Shown here piece after piece: positions 1 to 14,405 of a stretch of DNA of 64,000 nucleotides; position 1 is the stretch's first letter; each line of letters opens with the position of its first letter. Origin of the DNA: Acanthochlamys bracteata (Eukaryota > Streptophyta > Magnoliopsida > Pandanales > Velloziaceae). The notes beneath the pieces were generated by a model. That model did not search any database. It saw only the letters and a list, made by a program, of their open reading frames with translations, and had not been told where the DNA came from. The position numbers and the translations under genes were made by a program. The stretch spans positions 5,345,725-5,409,724 of the forward strand of contig CM034129.1 of the NCBI GenBank assembly GCA_019914995.1, given 5' to 3'.

Positions 1-3000
1 CAAGCATTCTTGTTGCATCTAATAGATCTTGCAATTGAACAGCACTTTTCAGCTTTGTCTGCAGGAGCCAGAAGAGCTAAGTGAATAGTTATGAGGCCAA
101 AAGGATACACAATGAACAAGAAACAACGAACAGCCATCAAGAAGCACCTCAGCTCTTGGTCTTCCACCGTTGTACTTCAGCATTAAATCTAATAGTTTCT
201 CTTCTGTAACTTTCAGCTTCACCTTTTGCTTTGGCGTCCGATCACCACTTGAGGGGCCACCATAAACATAAGAAAAGAATATGCACATAGCAGAAGAAAC
301 TTCAAGTGGACAACATAGGCATTTCACTTACTGACGGATAACAGCAATCACACAGCGCAGTTCCTCCGAAAGACCGAAGGTGCCAGTAATACCACTTCCT
401 TGGCGAGTTAGCCCTTCAGTTGCTTGGACTGGTTCATTTACTTTCCAGGGAAGATTAGGAGGAATGGTGGAGGAAAGATGTGGAGCCTTTGCATCAAGAA
501 ACATTTTCCTCATGACACAAGCTGCATCATCATAATACCTGGACATAGAAGAGCTTACTATTTTGTGCATATCCCACAGCAAGATCATAAATACTGATCT
601 CGGTAACTGAAAATAAATTTGCAGAGAACGGAATTCTAATGGGTATTCTTTTACTTAAACCACTTAAGAAAGACTACTAAGACTTACTTATGTGAGTTCT
701 TGACGAAGCTCCAACCATTAACATCACATACATAAGATCTTCCTTCACACCTTAGGAGATCAAATCCACAGACCTAACAAAAAGAGGGTTTCATGGGAAC
801 CTTTTAAGATTAACAACCAAGGCAATCAGAGTACAATAGGACTTGGGCTTTGTAAAGTCATGTACATTAGAAAGAGATTCAATGTCAATCATAATTAGTG
901 TCTAAGTGGTCCTCTCAGATGTCATTAGAAATAAGGTTTGGATCCTACAATTGAAGTCAGTTGTAAAGGTCTATAAGTGCTCTTAAATCCTAGCAAATTG
1001 AGAAAAAAAAAAAAAATCATAATATTCAGTAAGGAAATAGCTCACTTCTTGTTGCCCTTTTGGTTTTTTTCAAAAGTTATCTCATTGTAGTTTTGTTTAA
1101 AAGCATCATTCACTAACTTCTAAACATCACGAACTTTTCTCAATTTGCTTGCTTTTAAGCAGCAATCAACCTCTACAATTAACTTCAATTGTGGAGGATC
1201 CTAACCCTTCAAAATATTATCATGTATGACAAAGTATACAAGGAAACTTTCTCCAAGATAAAGTAAGGCATATGCAAATTTATGGATGCATAAAACAAGA
1301 TTGACAAGAAGAATTATCACAGATGACGATTGGGAGATAGCACAACTATAGAGGATGTTCATGAGACGAAAACGACAAGTTCTTAACTTTGACCAATAAA
1401 AAACAGTCTAATATTTTACATTTTTTTAAAAATTCAAAAGAACAAAAAAAAAAAAAGATCTCCCTTTATGACAGGAAGATAAATGAGAAAAGTAGTTTGC
1501 ATCCACTGGCAAGACTCGTGTCTGCAAAAAGGATGCACAACTTAACAAATGACCGATCTAGTCTCAAATGCAAACCAAAAGAATTTACCAAGATACAGTT
1601 GTTATAAACTAAGAATGAACTAAACCTTAGTAGTATAATGTTTTCTTGTTGTCAATTGATCTGAATATTTTCCCTATCATTAAGTCCACTGAGTAGCATT
1701 TGGTCCTTTGTGACGCCCAATCTGAACGCTAATAGCCCTCGACAGAACCACAATGGTTAAAAGGGCTTAGGCTCCTGTTTGGATGAGCTAATTGAGAAAA
1801 AGTACTTTTCTAATAAGATATTAAAAGTTTAAAGCAAATTGATAAATTCATCCATACGAGCCATAAGACCAAAAAGACTTCTCGAAAAACAGCTTATAAG
1901 CACTTTGAATAAGCTCATTCAAATGAAGCATTAGTAAATGATGTTTTCTTGAAAATCTGATTTGAAGTGCAGACCCATAAAATTTCATCAAACAGTATAA
2001 GTTTTTGTGAAGGCTTATTAAAACCACTACAAAAGCTGATTTCGGCAATACATTTCTCAACATCTGAACTAAATCACTAGCTGGATAAGGATTGCTAAAT
2101 GAATTGTACATCAAATGTCACAAGCACTTAATCAAGTAAAACATTTGGAAAACCAAAGCTCAAGCAGAAAAAATTTACCGCTTGCCTGAAAGCTATACAA
2201 ACATTCCGAGCCATTTGTTTCTCAGTAGGAGTCAGTAATACTGGGTACCTGACCTGAAGCATATATGCATAAGTGAAATAAGTGACACTACCACACGCAA
2301 AAACAAAAGAATAAGTAAAATGCATTGTCAATGAGAGTTGACATTGTCTTTCAAGTATTGAGATCAAAATTTTCAAATATATATTACAAATTAGTAAAGA
2401 AACTAAATAGTATTATAAAGAAATATATAAAGGGGACAACGATGTTAAAAGATAATAAATAATGAATATTTGATTTATTGATAAGTAATACCTCTAACAA
2501 ACCACAGAAAGTAAAGGGTGACAGAAATCTTTATAACATAAATCTAAAGTGCAAATCCATTCAACTGCATCGCATAAGAACTTAAATACAGTCATCTGAC
2601 ATCACACTAGTTTATAGTCAAAACGATGAATCAAGAGAGAAACACCAGCTTGCAGTGTAGTTGCAATGCTACAAAAGAATGTTTAGTCAACAGAACTGTC
2701 ACAAAGTGAAAAAATTAACTCTATTGAAATGATATTAACAACTTCTATTCAATGACTATGTTTGGCAATAGTGCTATAGTCCAATGCAGCCAAAAAGAGA
2801 AGGCATTGGAAGGAAGCAATGTCGGATCAGGGCTTAAAGCCATTTCTTTCTGCATAAGTTTAACAGGACTAACGCTTAACCTTTGCGTGCCAGATTTCAT
2901 GTCACTACTCCACCAGAAAAAGCTCGACGATTAATAAAATTTGGTATAGCATTTCATTTATATGTATTTTACACACACTAAGCTACCCATTTGAAATGCA

Positions 3001-6000
3001 TTTCTTGTTCATTTGAATAATTTAAAGGATCTTTTGGTAAACAGAGGCTGCGGATAAAGAAGCAAGCCAGATAGTAACCTCTTTTCCATCAGGATTTCTC
3101 ATGACAACACCATCAACAACTGGAGACTTCCTTGCTTCAGCATGAGCATACTCAGTACCAACTGTATATACCTATACAAAAAGAAACCCTTTAACATGCT
3201 CATGCATGATGTTGTTCAGCATGTATCATAATAGGTGCTGCAAGAGCATAATACATATATAATAAAGCCACAGGTACTTATTTCACATGTGACGGTAAAG
3301 AGGTATGACACAATTAATATGCCCATCCGTAGTATATATAAAGATAATAATGTTATGCAAAACAAACATAAATGAAAATTATGACTTTCTTTTTGGTTGA
3401 TAATTACATATATTAACATGGGAATGCCTTAGCATAAGAGCCCATGCATAGAGGCAAACTTCTTGGCCTTGAAGCTTTCATCCAAGCTTTTACGAGATAA
3501 CATATTCTTCCTCCAAGCAAGTATCTTGCATACTCCTTACTAGTTTTACTTTCTTCACATTTCAAACCATTAAAGAAACAACACTACAATAGTTGACTTC
3601 ATCTTGAAAGACAACTACCCTTTCAGGTGAAACAAAAAGATCATGTTTCACTAAAAGAGAGGTTCAATTGTAGAGATTAGAGCTTAGTTTAGAATCCCAA
3701 CCAGAAGTTAACAAACAATTAAGAATCTGCTATGTGCTAAATCGTCACAGTTCAAAGCTGTAGAACATCATATACTATTAAATACGCGTTAAAGTTATTT
3801 AAAATGTTCAATGTGCCAGACTTGGTGCATAAAGAGTCATGAAACCAAACATTTTACAATCTTAAACTTTGCCAGATCAAAACAAGATCAGGAAATAGAT
3901 GAATAGTCAAGTAGAATAACAGATACCTTAACATCTGTTCCACCAGTGGGCATGAATTCTTCATAAATATAAGAACCTTCACGCCTAATCCTCCTAACAT
4001 CTGGGCGGAACTCACTCGATCTATTACCGACCTGCACATAGGAATCTTCAAAATGCTTAGAAGGAAAAAAGGTTTTGCATTCAACAATAAATGCAATTCT
4101 TCGTACATATTATTCAACATTCTTCCAATCTACAATACAGGACGCGTATATTCAAACAGATATAGGATTATTAATTCATGGATTCAACAATGGCATTGCT
4201 CAAAACTCTCAACTCCATGAATGCACAGACTCTGTCGAATACATACAAAGAGAATTATCATTACAATACAAGCAACAAAAAGAATATCGTCTGTTGCAGC
4301 AAGAATTTCAATTCTGCTACATTCTCAAGAGGAATTATTCTATGAGCATCCTTGAGATTATGTAATGCTAAAACATCCAGACCTTTATTAACATAAAACT
4401 GCTACGTCCTTATCTATGATACTGTCAAGCAATTCATAATCTTTAATCTATACTCAAATGTTTGTAATGATTATCCTTAACATGCATCAAATTTTGGTAC
4501 AAGCATTTGAACACAAAGACCACAGGGAGAAGTGCACAAGGGAATACTCAGATGCATAAAGAACAATGTCCTTACATAATAAGTATGTCTAAGTCAAATT
4601 GGCAACCCCATTGAACATGCACATCAAATATCGGCAATGGCTAAAAGGGGTACTGAATCTAGATCTGAACAGCACCCCTGGACCCCATGTAGCTCAAAAG
4701 GAAATATGCCTATACATATGTTTGTTCAATTTGATCTAGTCATGTCATTGGAAAGTGTTGATCTTCAGGAGTTATGACATTTTCTTATCTTTGCCACAGA
4801 TGCAGTCGAATAACATCCAAAATAGTAGAAAAATCAAAGCATAGATATAAAGTCTTGATTAAACATCAACTCTTGTTGAGAATAACTTGGCATCACAAAC
4901 TTTTTCGTCAAGAAGCTTATTCTCATTTAGGAACTATCATATGATTGTAACAAACCCTAAGTAGAGAAAACACGCCAAAAATATTAAACTCATTTTGATC
5001 ACCGACTTGTATAAGAAGTTAGGTTGAATTAAGTAGAAAGCTGAAGATAGACAATCATCTTTCCGAAACAAACCTACAATCAAATCCCCTAAACAATTTA
5101 GCTTCACAAAAGATAAGAGCTTACCTTTCTAAACAATTCTTTCATTCCACCACCAGCAGAACTAGGGTAGTATATCATTATACTGTGATCATCCCCTTAA
5201 CAGAATAGGTTTAAGAGTTAGACTAAAATACAAAACGTGTAGAAAAAACAGTCCAATAAACAGTATAAATACTTGCATTGAAAAAAAGGGTTTTAAAAAC
5301 TAAACAAATGATGGCTTCTAAATGAATGATCAGATAACAATAAAGCAACAGCAAAGGCACTGGAAAACCAGTATCAACTATGCGGAGAATATGCAGCTTT
5401 ATTTGTCAATTCCTTTGGCATCAAATTGAGATCTATGTACGGAGCCAAAGTTAATGTCATGACCATGTATCAACTGGCAGAGAAATAAAGCCATAGGAAA
5501 GGAAAGCAAGTCCCTGCTAGGAAAAATTACTCGTACCAAAATATCAAACATTCCTTATGGCACTGAAACTTCATCAAACGTTGCCTCAAACAAAGTATTG
5601 CGTGTTACACCTGACTGTTGTCTCAAAGGATTAAAAGACCCCTGGATTTAGTTGAGCAAATACCGGAAAGCTTTATTTTTTGAGGGGAAAGTTACACATT
5701 TCATTAAGAAAAAATAATATATTTGCTAGCAAAAACAATCACAGCATTGCAGCATACAGGGTACATCACACATTAATCATCATGGCTTAGACTTCTACAA
5801 GCAGCACAAACTAAATATATCCATAAAAAGACACTATAAACACATTGTTGCAAAGCATAAGCCGGATTAGAAAAAATGAATCATTGTCCCTGCTAACAGC
5901 ATTATATACATTAAGCAATCAATCCGCCATCAAAGAATTGCTTTAAATACACTTATCATTTGTACTATATTACAAACTTGTTAGTGATACAAGTTAGCTC

Positions 6001-9000
6001 ATCCCAGCAACACCACCAAGATAGCATAGTTAGATTTTCAGACACTTCAGAAGTATAGAATTCTCAGATCAGAATGCTTCATTAACTAAAACAGTAGACT
6101 CTATCTGAGAGAGCAAACCATCGGCAGTAAGGTCATGCGAATGACAATAACATACCATCGATAGGTTTCTCCACAAATGGCTTCAAAAAGCGCTTCCCAT
6201 GAACTTCAACAAAGTCCTCTTGCTCAATAAAGTAATCGAGTTCCTGATAAGGAAATTCTCTATTGGCAAGGGCATAATTTGGAACAGGAACTCCATACAT
6301 CTCAAGCCGCTTTAACATGAACAAAAAAGACCATGTTATTGAACAACAGAAAAGATGCAAAAGGTTACAGCAAATAATAAAATAAGATATAATAAATTCC
6401 AAAACTAGCAAATTTAGGACTTTAATCATCCAAGCCCTATGGGAGGAATTAACAGCCGACCACTTTGACTTCATCTGTAGAAAATAATAAGGAAATAATT
6501 TTAAAGTACAAGTTCTATAATGCAAGATTAAGAAATTGTTCTTCAAGCTCAGAAAATTTGTGTAACAGAAAAAATTCAAAAATTGGAAATGTTTGGGAAA
6601 CTTTAACATGTCACACAGAATATTTAAAATAACTTTAATCCATATTTCAATTACTATAACAAATACCAGTATTATCCAAAAACTGACTTTGAAATTAACA
6701 CAAACTTATGGATAATTTATAAATAAAGCTATAAAAGTATGTAGTGTTTAACCTATAGAATGTGAAACCAAATATTAATCTGAAAATTTTATCATCTCAG
6801 ATTTCTAGCTGATTCGAGCATCCGTCTAAACTATACTCAATGGTTGCACAACATATATCGTATGTGTGCATAAGGAGCGATGTGCCCCTATCCCCACCAA
6901 AACTCTGTGCACAAAACCACTTCAAGCCTACAGTGTTTACATGGATTAATCTGCAAAAGAATCCCTAAAATAGTTGTACCAAGAAGCTACCTCCACAGTG
7001 AAGAATGTTATGGACCTATACTTTGGCAGATTAAAGGCATCAAGATTTATTTCCTTGTAATAAGCCTTTGCAAAATACAACCTTAACCTAACTTACTAGT
7101 ACCAGTACTTTTCTAAGAGCTAACATGAAAGCCTCCTTTTTGTGTCACCTTATACAGACTGTAGAGAGTATACAGATAACAAATTAACACAAGCTTTAAA
7201 CAATACTAGGTTTCCAATCACTAAGTAACCAATCTGTGATAAATTCAGATAACCATGTACCTCATAAACCTTCCTTCGATCATGAAGCAAGTATTGTGGT
7301 TCCAATTCATTCACCAAGAAAGGTCTACAGGAGGTCATATACAAATAAAAAATTTTCAGGTTGATGAACAAAATAAAATTTAAAGATGATATTTAAAGAT
7401 GATAACTATCTCATATTAATAAGTCTGACAATTCCAAAACATACTCCCAAGATCATTCTAGCATGAAACATAATATAAATCTAGAAGTTGAAATTGAATC
7501 TCCATTAAAAGAGATCCATGTTCTAAAATGAAACATTACTCTCTTATATAATCTGTTGCATTTACCTATTTCTAATATATCTTCACGGAATTACTGTCTT
7601 GTTCTGGTCATATGCTACATAATCATATACCAAGGAAATTTCGCATAATAGGATATGCAGATATCTAGTAGCAACAGCGTAAGTAGAACAATATGCTTAA
7701 TTACGTCATATACATGAATTGCATGGTTGTTATTCTTACTTCCGCAAAGCGGCATATGCCTCAGCCTTTTCTAGTGGGTATCCAGATGAATAGAATGCGA
7801 TCAAGCAGTCACAAATCGGCCATCTGAAAAGTCAATGATGATTTTAGTAAGGTAATACATCAGTTGCAGCTAAATGACAAAAGGAATTAATCAATGAATT
7901 ACAATCAACAATATAAGAGAACTTAAAAATGTTACTTGATTAGCAGCAAATCACATATACAAAGTGAACGCACTGGCTTTTTTACGAAAATCATATGCAT
8001 AACAAACACAAGCACTCTTCAGAGGAGAAAAACAGTAACTTATACTAGTAGCATATGCAGTAAATAAGCAATGTTCAAAATGTGAACAGTAATTCCACCT
8101 GAGGATGTCGCTGATTGAGTTCCTAACAGGTCTAGCACTCACAATATTTAAACAGAAAAAAATAGTGCAAACACAGTGCTTCACAAAATGAACAGTGCCG
8201 ATATGCCATCATTGAAATAAACCAATAAGCAGCTCCTCAGTAAAGTACCATCCATCAAAATGAAGTAGAAGAAACAAAAACTACTAGCATATTTTGATGC
8301 CAATATGTACCAACAACATACTTCTCTATAGGCTCCTCAAGAATAACTTTGTCCCCAAAAATTAAAACCTGCATGAAAAGGAACATTTACATTAGATAGT
8401 AGCGAAACATAAATATAAAGGAAGGTACTTTTTCATGCTGATATATAGAAAATCCTTATCAAAATGCAGATCGTGATTTGCATTAGTGTTCAACCTTCCA
8501 TTTTAAAAAGAAAAAAAAGGAATTCAAAGAGAAAATAGCTAATCAATTTTATCATATAAAAACATTACCGCATTATCATACAACAAAGTTTACCTGATAA
8601 ATTAGCCACATTAAGTGTTTCCCATATTTACTTCTCATTCAGAGTGCATAAGAAAGGAACAGTACATTTTATAGTATGACTCCTGAACCATTTGCACCTT
8701 TAAAAAATAGAAGTTTCACGTAGAACAGGGAAACACCAAACAAACAAAAAGAGAGACCACTACACGAATAACATTCTAGTCTGTGGACAATTATCTCATA
8801 CAGTTCTTGAAACAACAAACATCATCATGACATGCCAAAAGCATTGTATGAGTAAACACTAAGTTACAGTTATGTCCAGGAAGAAGGACAGTTACTTTAT
8901 AATAACAGCAGTGTGCATTGTGTCAATGTTAGTCATAGCCGTAAACAAAGAGCTGGATGCAATATGCCCACCAAATGGCTCAAACAGCATCCACTTACAC

Positions 9001-9954
9001 TAGAAAATATGGCAGATCGTTTACGTCTATGTAAAGAGGCCTATGGTCAGACACAGTAAGCAGCTCAGCATTACTTTCAAATCTTTAAGCAGTGTATGGT
9101 ATCATTGATAGTTGACTTTGCTTACAATATCGATCACTCGACATTCTCCGTAGCTCCACTCCACTGCTATGAATATGGTATAAAGACTTGCATCCCTTAC
9201 AAACTTTATAACTGATGGCCGGGAACTAAGAAAAGGTTCATAGCAGCAACAAAGCTCGATGAGGAGCCATCTAAACAGATGCTACCCTACGTAAACAGTA
9301 ATGCTATTCCATTCACAACAGCAGCAACAATAGACAAGAACCAGTCCATGCCAATGCTGCTCCATACACAGATATGCTTTTCCCGTTCAAAAGAGCAACA
9401 AATGGGGAACAGTGCTCATCTGCACCCTCGAAATGAGGTAGACGAACGGAAATTCCAATCATACATACTCCACAACATGGGTTTAAGGTTACTAAGTGGC
9501 TTTTAATTCATACCTCGAACTCGCCAAATGCCTGCAGTCTGTCCAAAATCTGGCGCATGGGAGCAGAAAACACCTGTGGAGCAGAAGCAGAAGCAAGAAA
9601 TAAAATACCAAAATAAGGACCAATGAGAACAGAACATTAAATCATTGACTATAGAGAGAGAAATTTACAAAAGAAAAATGAGGGAATCAACAAGGGAATC
9701 AGCATATTCCATGGTATTTGACTTGTGGGTCCAAAATACATATCAGATTATACCAGAAACAGGCAATTTGTGGTATCATAGTATATTCTTAATAATTCAG
9801 AGATGCTGCAGCAGTATATAAGCATTATAAAGGGCATAAGGAAAAGAACCTCTGATCCGCATTTCACCTTCTTTTCCATGACGCAGACCCCGATTTTGAT
9901 CTTATTCCCCGAGGCGCCGCATCCACCACAATCCGTGTTATCCTTCATGGCCAT
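1..9954 (-). CDS. VIH: VIH/PPIP5K-type inositol hexakisphosphate and diphosphoinositol-pentakisphosphate kinase, 5' part (runs off left edge)
   Basis: A bifunctional enzyme of inositol pyrophosphate metabolism: an N-terminal ATP-grasp kinase makes InsP7/InsP8 and a C-terminal histidine-acid-phosphatase-like domain removes phosphate; in plants it links to phosphate sensing and jasmonate signalling (family knowledge). Fourteen exons can be read with consistent phases: 9850-9954, 9514-9573, 8322-8368, 7740-7823, 7261-7324, 6156-6309, 5125-5195, 3927-4031, 3079-3171, 2179-2253, 688-773, 332-538, 148-247 and 1-58 (continues). Together they give about 436 residues without a break. Recognisable stretches are [18 protein letters not shown] near the start, [45 protein letters not shown] and the phosphatase signature RHGDRTP at about residues 383-389, with its His codon split across an intron. 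The start chosen is the ATG ending at 9954; a second Met is two codons on. VIH1 versus VIH2 cannot be decided here. Confidence 0.95.
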
Positions 9955-10744
9955 GGCTCCAACCTTGCCCTCAGAGCTCCACTCCCTCTCTAACCTAGAG
10001 TCTCAATTCCACTACATCAACACCAGCAACTGAATCCTTGCTATTCTCTGACTCGTTCTACAGTGATCTTTCCAATAACCCTGTGAATCAATCACGCTTT
10101 AGTGGAGGAATAAAATGAGTTAATCAAGACTAACAGATCGGGAGATATTATAGAGAAACTTTCGTGTACAAGAAAACAACAGATCTCTCACTCCCTCTCT
10201 ACTTCTGAACTCAGCAAGTAGCAATCAATCATTAAAGTCTCTGACTCGTTCAACAGTGATCTGAGTAGTAACAGCGTGAATCCCTCGTCCCTCTTCTCAC
10301 TCGGAACGCCACGTGTCTCATGCTCCCTATAGAAAACCCACCGCCGCTACCTGAGATAAGTAACCACGGTCTCTCTCTCTCTCTCTTACCTGAAGGAAGA
10401 GTAATCGATCTCTCGCCTCACTGGCTCCTACTGCTTGTTTCTCAGAGCAGAAGCAACGCTGCTGCCCTCCAGTTCAGAACAACAAAGCTACTGCCTGAAG
10501 AGAAAACCAAATAAGCGAAGATAATCGAAATCTATACGCAACGAACTACTCGGCAGCAAAGAGAGAGAAAGAGAAGGAGAGAGCTATCCCGTGGTAGCTA
10601 AAGAAAGAGAAACCGCAACTTACGAGGAAAACGTATAGAAATTAGAGAGCGACAGAAAGAGATGTCACCGCTCGCTGTTACCGATCAGTCTCGCCTCTCC
10701 GTTGCTCAAAGCCTGAAAGAGAAACCAACAATCTCAGACGAAGA
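9955..10744 (-). other. Presumed 5' leader of the VIH gene
   Basis: This stretch lies between the TATA box and the VIH start codon. It is more mixed in base composition than the spacer beyond 11.3 kb and is CT-rich in the transcript sense. Short ORFs on both strands have no recognisable motif. A leader intron is likely but not resolved. Confidence 0.45.
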
Positions 10745-10752
10745 TATTTATA
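10745..10752 (-). promoter_or_regulatory. TATA box of the VIH gene
   Basis: On the minus strand this reads TATAAATA. It lies about 790 bases upstream of the VIH ATG, so the leader would be long; such leaders in plants often hold an intron, but I could not fix splice sites. The core-promoter role is inferred from motif and position. Confidence 0.5.
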
Positions 10753-10795
10753 GCTAGCTAGCGAGCGAGCGAGCGAGAGAGAGAGAGAGAGAGAA
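10753..10795. repeat. CTAG/GAGC/GA compound microsatellite next to the VIH promoter
   Basis: TAGC repeats pass into GAGC repeats and then a GA run. On the gene's own strand the tract is CT-rich and sits just upstream of the TATA box. Further GA-rich stretches at about 10560-10680 are CT-rich in the transcript sense, as is common in plant leaders. Confidence 0.75.
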
Positions 10796-11111
10796 TTCAC
10801 CAGTAAATGTATCTGAACAGAAACTAAAGCGGTAAAGCCACATTCAATGCGGTGTGCAGTCCAAGTCTGGATCTACGAGCGGCAGCACCGCAGAACTTGT
10901 TGTTGTCTTGTAGCAGAAGTCTCGCGAACGCTCAACGGTTCGACCAGCGTTTTTTCACTCTGGTTGCAGAAAACCACAGAAGAACTAAAGCATCACGATA
11001 AAGAAACACGGGGAAGAAGAAGGACAATGCTGGTACCCGTGGGCTTGATATAGGCGAATGCCAGGAGCGTGAATTTAATTGAATCGAACTAAGGAAGAGC
11101 AGCAACGAGAT

Positions 11112-11136
11112 AATCGAATCGAATCGAATCGAATTG
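11112..11136. repeat. (AATCG)n pentanucleotide microsatellite
   Basis: About four to five tandem AATCG units are visible directly, in the spacer upstream of VIH. Confidence 0.8.
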
Positions 11137-12805
11137 GGCTCTGTAGAGAGAAAAAAGGTGAAGAGAGAAGAGAAAGCGGGCCACATGTTGGGATTCTAGA
11201 ATCTTGGTTAGCAAAGTGGGGCCGAATTAGAACTTGTCGGATCCATAAAGCTAGGTTAGGATAGGAATGCCCGTGGTGATCTGGTCCAAGCCCATAGCTG
11301 GCCTGGCCATGTTAGTCGGTCTCTCACCTGAATGAATCGACGTGACTACGTTCTGAGACTCTACTTCAACTCAGACGCATATTTTTTGACTCGTATGAGC
11401 ATGGTCAACCTTTTCTGATTTTGCTCGCAAAGTTTGACACCCGGAGTTTGAAAGCAGTTCTCCTAGTGGTAGTGTTAGGTGAATTAAGAGAATGTTTCGT
11501 GGAATTTATGGCATTTTTTTCAATCTAAAAATTTTTATATTTGATACTAAATTTTACAGTATTTTATAATATTTTTAATATAAATAAATTATATATTATA
11601 TAAGTTTTATATTTATTTTTTTGATAAAAACTTAAATAATTCTTTACAAAAGTTTAAAATATTTTTTTCAAATTTTTTTTATCCTAAGTATTTCTATAAA
11701 AGAGTTCTCCAGTTACCAGTCCAATAAAATGAACTCGATCGTCTCGTTTGAAAATGTTTTTAAGAAAAACTTTTACAACAAAAAAAATATTAAAATTTTT
11801 TAAAACTAAACACTATTTAATAATAAAATTTTATACTATTGAATTATATTTTAATTTTTTTAAATTTATAAACTTGTAGCAAATGTGAGTTAATTGCGTT
11901 TCTTTTTTTTTTTAATTCTCCAGCCATGTTAACTACAAATTTCTCGTTAATAGCGCTGTGTCTTCCTCCGATCAAAAAGTTTAAGCTTCTAGAACGACAG
12001 TAAAGGCTTGCTAATAAACTGAATAAAATTAAAAGCACTTGTGATTTCTTTATAGAAAACAACTACAAAGACCACCGCACTGAAGAAAACCGCCGTTTCT
12101 GTTATGCTGTCGGCTTAAATAAACTAATAAAGTGGAGTCAACGTGGATGCTTTAGTTATTGGAAAGATTTATATTATAATTTCATGGTTGATTAAATTAA
12201 TAACAACGGATTTTATTTCATAACTAAATAATAGTTGGTGTTACAGCTTTTCGTTAAATTTAAAGTTAATTAGGTATTTTATTATGACAATTCTTATTAA
12301 TTAGCGTACTTTCTATACCGCCCATCCAGCAACGAAAAAAGCTTGTTTAAAGCAGAGACTAGATGATTACTTGGAGTACTAAAGTAGTTTAAGCTTATTT
12401 GTTTAAGTCTAGCTGAATGATTGGAGTTGTTGGTTCATGCAATAAGGCACTCAGTCAGTTAACGTAAAATTTGTTCTTAAAACGTTTTCCCGTGTATTAT
12501 CACTATTGTGTTATATGTGGATACATCAACCATGTTAGAGCTGCATCCTTATCGGAAAAACAAGAGACATTAGGATCTTGATGAGGATTGTTGGTAATGG
12601 AAGGAGCATTATTTTGGAGACATTTTTTAGATTGATTAAAATAATTTTTGTATAAAAATTTATTGTAAAATTTTTAAATAATTATTTCTATTTTTAAATA
12701 TACAAATATTATAATATATAATTTATTTATATTTTTAATACCGTCGAATATGTTCAAATTGATGGAGGGTATGAAAAAAAAAGTACTGCATGGCAAAGTA
12801 TAGCT

Positions 12806-13050
12806 TTAGAGTGCTTATAAAATAAAATACTTTTAAAATAAAAAATATTTTATTTTTTTTTAAAATAAATTTTATTTTTTATTTTTAAAAAATAATAAAA
12901 ATATATTATAAAAATTTTTATTACGTAAAATTTTTTTATATATTTTAAATTTTTAAATAAATTTTTTAAATATTTATAAAATATATATTAAAATATATAA
13001 ATTAAAAAATTAAAAAATTGTGTCCAAAAAATTGCCATTTCAAACGGACT
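12806..13050. repeat. Dispersed AT-rich repeat, MITE-like, copy 1
   Basis: The block opens with AGAGTGCTTATAAAATAAA, holds the core ATTACGTAAAATTTTTT and ends near TTTCAAACGGACTC. The same arrangement recurs elsewhere in the window. Ends are approximate and no target duplication was established. Confidence 0.45.
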
Positions 13051-14194
13051 CATAATGGGATAAGACGTACTATTAGGATAACCATGATGTGGTTGCTTTT
13101 GCTTTTCTACATGATAAAATAAATATATGAACTGCAGAAAAAAGCAGTGCTGTGTGAGATTATTAGTTAAATTTGATTTATAATTAATCAGTAAACAGTC
13201 TTAACAATCTTAAATTTGATTATGCGAAAGTGATTTATAAAAAATAAATTATTTAAAAAATGAATCAGTAGAAAATAAGTGTTTAAAAATAAGTTATGAA
13301 AAATAAAGTTTTTAACAAAATATAAATATAGAAATTTTTCAAAATTCAACATTTGCAAAAAAGTTAAATGGAGTGTAAATAAACACACCCTTTATGATAA
13401 TAAAATGATTGACATATGTATGTAGCTAAGTTTTTTAGTTTCTTTTTATTTCAATTTGTTATTTTATATTTTTAAATAAATTTATTAAAAAAATTTAGTT
13501 CAACATAATTATTACTGATTCTGAAATAATTTTATAAAAATCTAAATTTATTTTTCTTAATGTCAATTGATTTTGAAAAAATTTTAAATTCATCATAAAA
13601 ACTACTTATGCATATAGGTGATTACTAATATAGGTACTGTATGAAACCATTTCACCGTGTATTTTATCTACCCAAATTATTATATCAAATATTTAGCGAC
13701 TCCAGACGAATTATGTCGTGAGATAAGACAATGATACGTTGAAACCATTTTACAAAGACACAATTCAGTAATGCAACCTTTTCAACGGTGCTTGTAGTAA
13801 TTAGGATAAGATAAAACTAGTTGGTAGAGTAGTAAAGATAAATAGCAACCTACACAAGGTATTATTATCCAATAACCAGAAAAATATCAAAGTGCAAGTT
13901 TCCTCTACCACCTACTACTGTGCAAATGTTTCCAGTACTAGGAAATCATAATGCTATACTACATTGCAGAGATGCGTTCTCGTGAACAAGCATCACCACC
14001 AACAACTAAGATAATTGATTGTGCTTACATGAATTACCTTTAAACAAAGTAACAAACTGTGTTGTTACTGTTACACATGAGACGAGATAACATGCCGTAC
14101 GTTGTGCCATAGTTTTGACTTCGTCTGGCCAAATATACTAATTACCGCCAGCGATTTCGGAAAGAGAATAAGATAGCAGCACACAATTCAAAAC

Positions 14195-14405
14195 ATTTAA
14201 ATGATTTTGAAATAAATTCTAAAATAAAAGATTTTTAAAAAAATAAATTTTATTTTTTAATTTTTAAAAAAATAAAAATATATAATAAAAAAAATTTATT
14301 ACGTAGAATTTTTTATATTGTCTAAAATTTTTAAAATTTTTAAAAATTTATAAAAATATAAAATAAAAAAATATTTTTATGATAAATTAAGATAAAATGC
14401 ATCCC
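14195..14405. repeat. Dispersed AT-rich repeat, MITE-like, copy 2
   Basis: It shares the core ATTACGTAGAATTTTTT and the alternating poly-A/poly-T layout of the 12.8 kb copy. Boundaries are approximate. Confidence 0.4.
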
